Below, piece after piece: positions 55,775 to 64,000 of a stretch of 64,000 nucleotides of DNA. The notes beneath the pieces were generated by a model. It did no database searches, was not told the DNA's origin, and saw only the letters and a list, made by a program, of their open reading frames with translations. The DNA is from Craterostigma plantagineum (Eukaryota; Streptophyta; Magnoliopsida; Lamiales; Linderniaceae), in the NCBI GenBank assembly GCA_027422505.1, contig JAPQWV010000308.1, forward strand, positions 434,001 through 498,000, in the 5' to 3' direction. The position numbers and the translations under genes were made by a program. Positions within the stretch are counted from its first letter, which is position 1. The number at the start of each line of letters is the position of its first letter.

Positions 55775-57480
55775 GATATTTTCAAAAAATGTGTAAATTT
55801 CCAATTGTCCCCCATATTAAATAACAACACAAGGTTTAATACATGACATATAATTAATGAGGGGCATAAAAGACATTCGAACTCATGTCTTAATATGTGT
55901 GAAAAATTCTGAAACGACTTTCTTTTTAGAACAGCGGGAGTATTATATAATACAAAGTATATGTTAAAAAATTAAATTAATTAGCAAACTAAATAATAAG
56001 TTATTAACAATACCATAAATAAGGACACATTTATTAATAAAGACATCATTAATTGCACATTTACACCTAATTTATTAATAAAAATAATAAATACTTAAAA
56101 TCTCATCAATAAAAGTAATATTTAAAATTTATAAAATAAATATTGAATTGTTTCTTAAATAAGGCTGGCCCAATTTTTAAGGCCCGCCCCGCCAGACTGC
56201 GGGCATTGGCGGTCTACTAAAACATTCTTAACAGGTCTACTAAACATTTTTAAATTAGTGATCATTCTAAATAAGAAAATAGTGTGGTCCCGAATTATGC
56301 CTTTTAAAAAAATATATAAAACTCAATAAGATAATAATATAATATTTTTTAAAAAATCCTGTTGTTTATTCTATTAAATTAAGGGTGAGAGACTATGATA
56401 AACGGTCAAATGGTTTGTCTTTGAGATTGAAAAAATTAATTAATAAAATAAAAGAAAATCACTAACTATCTTTAATTATATTTAGGTTAGTGCTATTTTT
56501 ATTTTTTAGTTCATTATTATCCTACTTTAAATTTATAATAAATCAAATTTTCCTTTTTACATATTTATGACATACAAATTAAACTTAAAGTATGATTTCT
56601 ATGAAATATTTCACACTAAAATAAATTTCATAAAACATATTACGTAAATAGTAAACATTATATCCCATTAAAACTTGAAATTAATAATTCATAAATATTA
56701 CGATCGTATATTTATAATGTTTTGCTAAAATATTACAATGATAATATATTCATGAGTTTTGACCATCATGCATCTAAAAGATTATTACAACAAATAAAAT
56801 GATCAATATTATTATTGATAAATTATCGAATTGTGATTGCATAAATATGAACATATATATTCAATCTTATTTTAATTTTATCCGCCATTGGCATGGATTA
56901 AAAATAGGTGAATTTGAAAAGTTTTTCTCTTAATTAATAAAAAACAACTCTCTAAATTAATTAGTTAATGGTGCCATTGGCTCCCTCTTTTAATTTCTTT
57001 TCTTTTTATTTAATTGACAGTCTATTCCACCGTCACAAAACGTTGAGTTACCAAAATTGAAAATTTACGTCAAGAGAACTCGTTATTACATCGTCATCAC
57101 CATTGACTATACATTTAAAGGAAGAATTAAGGGGAGTTAGAACATCGGGCCCGGCCCGGCCCGAGCTTCGACCTTCTCGGGCTCATCACGTAACGGTCAG
57201 TCTCCAAGCCCATTCTTCCGAACCCTCGGGCATTGCCACCGTGTCGGCCTACAATGATAGGAAAAAAAAAAAAAAAAAAGCGAGACTATAATGTAATAGG
57301 AGCAGTTAGAACCATTCATTCATTCATCAAGAGCAGATAATGTAAAGAAAACACAGTACTATAAGTATGATTTCGGATATAGTTCCAAGGACTGTAATTT
57401 GTATACAGATGCTACCACTAAATATTGGATGCTGACTATACTTCCCATTGTGAAAATGGAAAGATAGATGATGGGATAGG
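55775..57480. other. Intergenic AT-rich DNA
   Basis: No gene seen. A TTCTATTAAATTAAGGGTGAG sequence at about 56369 opens a repeat related to the ones near 31509 and 35865. A short GC-rich GGCCCGGCCCGG segment lies at 57150-57163. Confidence 0.4.
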
Positions 57481-58563
57481 TTATAGACATGGATGCTCCC
57501 ATGATCGACATTGAAGGTTTCTTTGATGAAGATCAAGAACTAAAATGAATGAATACATTGTTTTCACAGAATTATTATTGATAGCTATATCTTCCACTCG
57601 TTTAAGAATCAATGGGTCCGAGTTTAAGACAGAATATGAAAACTCCACACCGAGAAAAAAGGAGGAATTTTCAGCGTTAATTCTACCTATGAAGGGATCC
57701 TCAGTGTGAAAGATAACAGCACTACCATACCAAATGGTTTTAGGATCAGCTGAAGAATGATGAGTAAATCTAAGCCCCACAATCACGGAAAAAAAAAAAA
57801 AAAAAAAAAAAACTTCCTATACATCAGACTTTCGATAAATGGGATGACTTGTATTGTAAGAGATTGAAAGTGGGAAATTAAGTCCATCAACATTCTTTGA
57901 TCTTAAAGAGTAATTTTCTGGGACAACCAATAAATTTGGACAACAGCATTTGCTTCTCTGCCCTAAAGGTAATCAAAGCATTGTTGAAATTTATATTCCA
58001 GATAAATTCTTCATTCAGCTCCTATTCCCAAACTTTAGCTACATTGTCTACAGACATGAATTTTGCTATTATCGCATCATTTTGGTTCTTCAATTATACT
58101 AAAAAAAAACCTCAGAAACGTTTCAAAGAATTGAAATCTCAGCTCAATGGAAGCCAAACACAGTAATTCCTCGAAGAAAAGCACGCAGTCAAGCACGAAC
58201 ACAACGGCCAACGCCAACGGTATATACTCAAACCCACAGGACTTCGAGACTCAAATCGTAACGCATCAAACGCGAAAACGAACCTGTTTATCGAAGATTC
58301 TCACACAGTGCTTCCAAATCCAGCTGACGTCGATCCTCGTCGGAACTGACGACGGCGGACGCGGCTGAGCGAAGAACGCCTTCGGAATCTCCGGCGGGTC
58401 GACTGTCGGAACCACCGGTCTGCACGCGACTGCGAACAGGTCTTCCGTAGCCGTACAATCGGAGGAGATTCGGAGGCTTACGGCGGCTGCACGGCGGATC
58501 ATCGTCGGAATCGCTCGGTTCGCAGGCCGGGAAAGTTAAAAGGCTGAGCTTCGTTGTAATCAA
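57481..58563 (-). other. Possible unrecognised minus-strand gene, poorly supported
   Basis: A locally GC-rich block at 58288-58563 is open on the minus strand (91 residues, rich in Ser, Asp and Arg, containing VVSSDEDRRQLDLEALCENL). A second, AT-rich minus-strand frame at 57481-57786 gives 101 residues with a balanced composition. Neither matches a family I know, and I could not find a splice junction that joins them. A plus-strand frame at 58147-58368 overlaps the GC-rich block and is a competing reading. Function unknown. Confidence 0.25.
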
Positions 58564-59527
58564 CTGATTCGAAGAGTGAATTTAGGATTAACGAGAAATC
58601 CGATTTTAAATCAATCTCTTAGTAATAATCATCTTTAAATTTTATTTAATCTTTCTTATATAGTTACATTTTCATATGGGAATGCGATGTAGTTCAAGGG
58701 TTGGACTGGGCCCGAGACATTTAATCGAAGCCCAATTGATAAAAAAGGTAAGATATTTAATAAAAAAAAAAAGGACGAGAATGTAGGTTTTCTTTTCGTA
58801 TATGGATTGAATTGAAAAAATAGAATAGATCTATTTGCTTCTGAATAAAGTTTAGGTATCTTATTTTAGCAAATTTCTTGAACAAAGTGTTCATATCATT
58901 GTGCAGTTGTGGGCGCATACGAATTGCCAACCTTGTTTCAGAAGCAATATCATTCTATATAGCACATAGTAGAATATTAGGATACCAAGAAAAAACTTAT
59001 TAATGGGATGAATATACTACTGTTTCAGTATATATTTATAAGGAGCGTTTAATATAAAATCCAACTCTCACTCAGTGTTATTTTGTATAGTTCTACTATG
59101 AATATATATTTACCTCTTGTAATGATTGATCAGGTAAACAATACTATTCTCCGTATTAAATGCTCTGCACCATATATATCAATCCATATTCTTATATATT
59201 TTCTGCAAAAACCATCGATATTTAATGAGTTCCAACAACTGGGCATTGAATTAGTTATCTATAAAGTTTAATACTAAGTGGGACTGCTACAACTTTATAA
59301 GCTATGATCCACACATTCCAATTTATCAAGAAAATAAGAATAGTGATAATATATATATAATATAGAATGTGTTGAAAAATGGCTCAAATTTGGGACAAAG
59401 GAGCAAATGATAAATACATTCTCGATCTTGACATGAAAACTTTTGTAATAGATCAAAATACTAGCAGCCTTCGATCTATGGATAAATGTTCCAAAACGAA
59501 AGAGAACAGCCAAACATACTTTGCTTA

Positions 59528-59533
<6 letters not shown>
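58564..59533. other. Intergenic DNA
   Basis: No gene supported. AT-rich, with an A-run near 58764. Confidence 0.35.

Positions 59534-59569
<36 letters not shown>
59534..59569. repeat. (TA)n microsatellite
   Basis: About 18 uninterrupted TA units directly beside the left arm of the fold-back repeat. Confidence 0.95.
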
Positions 59570-59570
<1 letters not shown>

Positions 59571-59573
59571 AGC

Positions 59574-59890
59574 TACGGTGAGCATCCATAGCCGATTTCG
59601 CAATTACAGCTCATTTTCTCCCACTCCGGCGATGCCACCGCCTCCACCCGCCCATCTTAGCTTCCTCATAACATCCGTTGTCCATCTTCCACACAACCAT
59701 TTATCAGAAATTCATCATCTCAGCTATGTACGAGAAAATTGCAGTATAATATGAATTTCTGATAAATGAGTGCATGGAAGATGGACAACGGAGGTTATGA
59801 GGAAGCTAAGAGGGGTGGGCGGAGGTGATCGCATCGCCGGAGTGGGAAAAAGTGAGATGTAATTGTGAAATCAGCTATGATGCTCACGGT
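59574..59890. repeat. Long fold-back inverted repeat (arms about 140 bp, loop about 35 bp)
   Basis: The left arm (59574-59715) and right arm (59751-59890) are reverse complements with roughly 85-90% identity. Shared words include ATTTATCAGAAATTCAT, TTAGCTTCCTCATAAC and CACTCCGGCGATG. The arms are more GC-rich than the surroundings. A transcript would form a long hairpin. It has no clear flanking duplication, lies next to a TA microsatellite on one side and an LTR on the other, and has no coding content. It could be a fold-back transposon, a MITE or a hairpin-RNA locus. Confidence 0.85.
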
Positions 59891-59909
59891 GATTGCTCAC
59901 GGTAGGTGG

Positions 59910-60253
59910 TGTTAGGAATTATTTATTGTGTTCAATTAATTATCTTATATTAGTCTTGTAATTTATATTAAGCTAGAACCATATTGTAAATATGCCTAAT
60001 CCGCTGGTATATTAGTTACATTTGGCTTAATAGCCCATTAGTACTTATGTATAAATATCATAAATATTACAATGTTTAGGGTTACGTATTCAGAATTAAA
60101 GTTTAACTATTTTGCTAAGTAGCTCGCGCACCCCACTCTGTTCAAACTCTGCACATCGTCAGTGGTATTACTGCTCTTTAGTATCCGAAATTCATCGTCT
60201 AAGGTAATACTAATTATATGAATCTTGTCAAGGTTGAATAAAATGGACCAACA
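59910..60253 (+). mobile_element. LTR of a copia-like retrotransposon
   Basis: The 344-bp segment starts TGTTAGG and ends CCAACA, giving TG...CA termini with short inverted repeats. It is followed after two bases by TGGTATCAGAGCC (60256-60268), the classical primer-binding site complementary to the initiator methionine tRNA. This fixes the strand as plus. No gag or pol frame follows within the window and no second LTR was found, so it is a truncated element or the left end of a very degenerate one. Confidence 0.75.
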
Positions 60254-60255
60254 AG

Positions 60256-60268
60256 TGGTATCAGAGCC
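60256..60268 (+). other. tRNA-Met primer-binding site of the LTR element
   Basis: TGGTATCAGAGCC matches the primer-binding site used by many plant copia elements and sits two bases after the LTR end. It is not a tRNA gene. Confidence 0.85.
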
Positions 60269-61738
60269 AAACGCGCTCAGATTTGAGAAATTTTCAAAAT
60301 AATATTTTTGGGTGTTCTTCGTGTTCTTCACTAATTTTGAAAATTTTGAATTTTGTGTTCTTTTTATCATAATTTACCAGTTTTTCATGTTCTTATCGTT
60401 CAAGGCACCGTTCTGTTCAAGACAATGGTCTTTACGCAAACCTCAATATATCATAAGGGCCTTATGATAAGGCATGCTAAGCTATTTAATATAACTTTTT
60501 ACTTCGCTTCTCATCAACTTATTCTGCCAAAAAGGTTTGAATATTTATTTATTTATATTTTTTCGTGTTCTAATGGCTAAATTGATGTTCATATTCTCAT
60601 AATCTTGCAATCTACACCAAAGATATACTCTTTTTAGGAATGTATACTGCTTCATCCTAGTAAGATGTAAGGAAAAGAATACAAATGTGCCAAAAGGTTA
60701 TATATAACTTATAAATGAAGCACGTACGTGTACAAACATGACCACTGTAATAACATATCATTTTTAGGCGACCCGACTATACTTTATGTATTGACTTCAT
60801 CTTTCTAATATTTTTTATATTAGGTAAAATAGATGCAATACTGTGCCTGTTGCTTGAGAATAATTCAATTATTTTACGCGACAATGAATACATATGAAAT
60901 GATTTCACTTGTTCAATAATTCCCATGTTCATTTACATGCACATTTTCATCACTTTTACGTATTAATTATTTGTAGGCGTGGGAAAGATAGGAAAGGGTC
61001 AAGGGAATAACTCAGCGGAATACCGTATAGGTAAAGATGGACGTGGAAAATTAAAAATTACCAAGAAAAAAAATAAAATTGACAGTGATCAATTCATTTA
61101 CCTAAAATGGTACTAACTACAGAAGATATAATTAATTTTCCGTGGGACGTTAATGATTTTGGGACCAGTACGAGTGGGACATCTTTGCTTAGGAAATTAA
61201 ATAGGATAATTGACTTCTCACATTATCAACTTAAAATACGTTGGTTACTTGTAATTCATAAATGAGCCTCATGTAAAAGATGGTTAGAATGTTAGATAAA
61301 ATCTACGTAAATGACCAAACCAAAGATATGAGTTGACTTTATCGCAAAGAATACATGTTAGATTATAAAATTAATAATAATACACATGAAAAGTCAACAT
61401 ATGCTTTGTGACAGTCTAGAATGATAATGTTGTGCTCGCAATATATGAAAAGGAAAAAATTATCAAGATCGAGGTTTCTTTCTTTTAGTAAAATAATCCC
61501 TTTTAATTATTATTACCTCAAAAATTATGCCAAATGCCAAATTGATGAATTTATAATTTTTTGAAAATGTAGACACGTGTCGAGCACGTGATACCCAAAA
61601 ACCCGCAATATCATGAGATAATATACACACAGTTGTCATTCTCAGTTGAATGTCATTACACCAAAACATAAAAACTCGTCACTGTAATAAATACCTGACA
61701 GAGAGCATTCGCCCCAAATAAATGTCCTAACAAATCCC

Positions 61739-61740
<2 letters not shown>
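60269..61740. other. Remnant of the LTR element and promoter side of ATL4
   Basis: No coding region supported. The first few hundred bases could be leftover internal element sequence. CACGTG-containing words GACACGTGTCGAGCACGTG occur near 61573-61592 (two overlapping G-box-type sites). Confidence 0.4.

Positions 61741-61774
<34 letters not shown>
61741..61774. repeat. (CT)n microsatellite in the ATL4 leader
   Basis: Seventeen CT units ending about 40 bp before the start codon. CT-rich leaders are common in plant genes. Confidence 0.95.
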
Positions 61775-61777
<3 letters not shown>

Positions 61778-61814
61778 AAACCCTCATTTTCCTCCTTCGC
61801 CGACGACCAAAACA

Positions 61815-62828
61815 ATGTCCTCCGAGAATGCCCTCTCGCCGCCGCTCGACTACTCCTCATCCGCCGCGTCGTCGTCGTCACTGCCAGCTCAGACTTCGTC
61901 GTCGACCTCCTCCGCCACGTCCGCCGTCATCGTCGTCATCGTCATCGCCTCCGCAGTCATCCTCTCAGTCTCCATCTACCTCCTCCTGAAGTTCCTCTCC
62001 AGGAACCTCGGCGATCGCCGCCGCCACCACCAAACTCACCCGAACGATGTCGTCCTTTCCCGCCACTCCTCGTCGATGACGACGGAATCGCGCGGCGGCG
62101 ACGCCATCCTCGAGTCGCTGCCCCTCTTCACTCTCCGCTCGGTCGCCACCAGAGGAAAAAACAACCTCGCCGAGGGAGACTGCGCCGTCTGCCTGTCGAG
62201 GTTCGAGCCCGACGATCAGCTAAGGCTGCTGCCGCTCTGCTGCCACGCGTTCCACGGCGCGTGCATCGACGCGTGGATCGTCGCCAATCGGACGTGTCCG
62301 CTCTGCCGGTCGGTGGTGGTCCCCACCGACGGCGACGTAATGGATAAAATAAACGAAAGCCGCGACGACGGCGGCCTGGCCGACAGCAGCCGCTCGCGCA
62401 GCTTCAGAATCGAGATGGGCAGCATCAGCCGCCGTCGGAACGGAGGCGCCTCGGCCGCCGGTGACGGCGATCGGAGGTCCTATTCGGTCGGCTCGTTCGA
62501 GTACATTGTGGACCAGATCCGAGATTACGAGGTCGTTTCGGCCGTGGATTTCGTCGACAAGGAGTACCCGACGTCTATCGGAGCGGCGGAGGTCGGCGGC
62601 GGCGAAGGGGGGAGGAGCGGCGGTGGTAGTAACAACTGGCTGAGGGACTACGTGGACAGGCTTGGGATTTCGTCGCGTGCGCTGTCATTCAGGAGCTCGG
62701 GGAGGTTTTTCTCCGGCAGCAGTCGCCGGAGCGAGGCGACGGTGACGGCGGCGGAGGTGGAGGATTTGGAGGCGAATCGCGCCGGAGAAGAAATCAGTGA
62801 GCTGTTTCGGTGGTTGTCTGGGGTTTGA
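61815..62828 (+). CDS. ATL4: RING-H2 E3 ubiquitin ligase, ATL4 type
   Basis: Membrane-anchored ATL-family E3 ligase, presumably at plasma membrane or endomembrane, acting in stress or defence signalling. A single intronless frame of 337 residues. A Ser-rich N-terminus precedes one transmembrane helix (about residues 37-60). The GLD-like element reads ESLPLFTLRSV (100-110). The RING-H2 has C123, C126, C142, H144, H147, C150, C161 and C164 in GDCAVCLSRFEPDDQLRLL, CCHAFHGACIDAWI and CPLCRS, with the Pro before the third ligand that E2 binding needs. The C-terminal half is basic and Ser-rich, with SVGSFEYIVD and a terminal ISELFRWLSGV, like ATL4/RHX1A relatives. It is GC-rich relative to its flanks. 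Which ATL paralogue it is remains less sure than the family. Confidence 0.9.
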   Translation: MSSENALSPPLDYSSSAASSSSLPAQTSSSTSSATSAVIVVIVIASAVILSVSIYLLLKFLSRNLGDRRRHHQTHPNDVVLSRHSSSMTTESRGGDAILESLPLFTLRSVATRGKNNLAEGDCAVCLSRFEPDDQLRLLPLCCHAFHGACIDAWIVANRTCPLCRSVVVPTDGDVMDKINESRDDGGLADSSRSRSFRIEMGSISRRRNGGASAAGDGDRRSYSVGSFEYIVDQIRDYEVVSAVDFVDKEYPTSIGAAEVGGGEGGRSGGGSNNWLRDYVDRLGISSRALSFRSSGRFFSGSSRRSEATVTAAEVEDLEANRAGEEISELFRWLSGV

Positions 62829-64000
62829 CAACGAAGGATTATCATTACCATGTAAATTTCAAGGTAGATGCATTAGGGGTATTTTGGTCACTTAGCTGAA
62901 GAAGAGCTCTGCAATTTAAACATTGCAGTAATCAATCGGTATTATAAATGTTAATTATAATATATACATTTTTTGTTTCTATGTTTTGAGGATTTTCCTA
63001 TTTGTTTACTGCTTTCGAAAGACGTAAATATGCATAATGAATATTAAACAGAATGCCTTGCAGAGGGTATTTCTGTAATTTGAATGGCTTCATAATAATT
63101 CATAACTTGCGGTCGACGTCTTAAATGCGGTGGTGGAGCTTTTGGTTTATTTCTGTAATGTTTTATTTTTAATTTTAGACATTAATTACAATGTATATAC
63201 TATACTATACTACATAAGTTGTCCCCTTTTTTACTTCGTTTTAGTCGTTAGAAATAAAATCATATTAAGACATGTTTCTTCACAATAAGTCACGCTTTTA
63301 TTAGCCTTCTATATATACATATATATATGCTTATGTCTATGATTGATTAAGTAGTTGATGAAATATCTTCACAATGTCTACAATCAACTCGGAAATTGGA
63401 TAGGATTTGAGTATTAGTTGGAAAGTAGAAGTAGATTTTCCACAATATAAGATAAACTATTTACGTAAGAAGACCCTAAGGAAGTTGATGCGAAATGCAG
63501 TAGCGAATTTAGATGTACATTTAATATATTTAATAAATATGGCTGTTCAAATGTCACGATATACATATATATATGTTGTGTAATGCTTCCCACTAATTAG
63601 TTTACCGATAGAAAACAACAATTACACGTGTCCAATTAAGTTTATCAAGGTTTTACAGTCAGATGATTATAACCCCTAACTTCTGAACTTCAAAAAAATT
63701 ATACTGATATACTATTATTACAATATTGTTTCGTGAGAGTAAACGGAGAGATTAAAGAAAAACTATATCTAAACCTCCTTCGATATATGGACAGACAAAT
63801 GACAGAGAAGATCGATGTTGTTCTTTTTTGTCGTACACTCCCTTTGATTATTAATAGTAGTACTTTATATTTCCTAACATTCCATTGATCCAATCGAACT
63901 ATCATCAACTTAGATACGACATTTTCAATTAGGCCATCTAAATTGTATCCCCAACACTATTAACTTATGAATTTTTTTTTCCGAGAAACGTGGACTATTA
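62829..64000. other. 3' flank of ATL4 and intergenic DNA to the window end
   Basis: No gene supported. AT-rich with several TATATA tracts. Confidence 0.4.

Noticed and set aside
60256..60268. tRNA-like sequence
   Set aside because: It is only the 13-nt primer-binding site next to an LTR. There is no cloverleaf.

Overview
This window is plant nuclear DNA, almost certainly from a eudicot and probably an asterid such as a Lamiales species. The grounds are long AT-rich intergenic stretches, GT-AG introns, plant-only gene families (WRKY, HD-Zip II, FLZ, DUF630/DUF632, ATL, kiwellin) and many small plant transposons. The asterid placement rests only on protein resemblance and the kiwellin genes, so it is an inference.

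Layout. At 1-6.9 kb is the 3' part of a histone H2B mono-ubiquitin ligase (HUB1/BRE1A type, 18 exons visible). At 7-11.4 kb is a long upstream region with ten CACGTG G-boxes and an inserted LINE-like fragment, leading into an HD-Zip class II gene (HAT3/ATHB4 type). A plant-specific nuclear protein gene follows (15.3-17.3 kb), then a kiwellin/ripening-related gene and its decayed duplicate (18.2-20.2 kb), an NRG2-like DUF630/DUF632 gene with an apparent 1-nt frameshift (21.4-24.9 kb), a DAD1-type plastid phospholipase A1 (28.1-29.4 kb, minus), an RGGA-type RNA-binding protein (32.5-34.5 kb), WRKY12 (39.5-41.2 kb) and a short uL18 organellar-type ribosomal protein (42.3-42.6 kb, minus). After two paralogous ten-cysteine secreted peptides (44.6-46.7 kb, minus) come an F-box gene split by a solo LTR (47.5-49.4 kb), a U/P-type cyclin (51.7-52.5 kb), an FLZ zinc-finger gene (54.2-54.6 kb, minus) and an ATL4-type RING-H2 ligase (61.8-62.8 kb).

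The genes do not form an operon or one pathway. Several act in development and hormone or light signalling: HD-Zip II in shade and leaf polarity, WRKY12 in secondary wall and flowering, DAD1 in jasmonate synthesis, HUB1 in chromatin, NRG2 in nitrate response and U-type cyclin in growth. Their order resembles the Arabidopsis At2g44670-At2g44950 segment, with members of the duplicate At3g60220-At3g60390 segment interleaved, so this looks like an old conserved eudicot block.

Between the genes there are many mobile elements whose ends and target-site duplications can be read directly: three MULE-like MITEs with 9-bp duplications, three hAT-like elements with about 8-bp duplications, two PIF/Harbinger (Tourist) elements with TAA duplications, a LINE-like retroposon with an 18-bp duplication, a solo LTR with a 5-bp duplication and an LTR plus primer-binding site. 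The most striking observation is the solo LTR inside the F-box coding sequence. Its own ends supply a GT donor and an AG acceptor that would remove it in frame, so it may act as a newly born intron.
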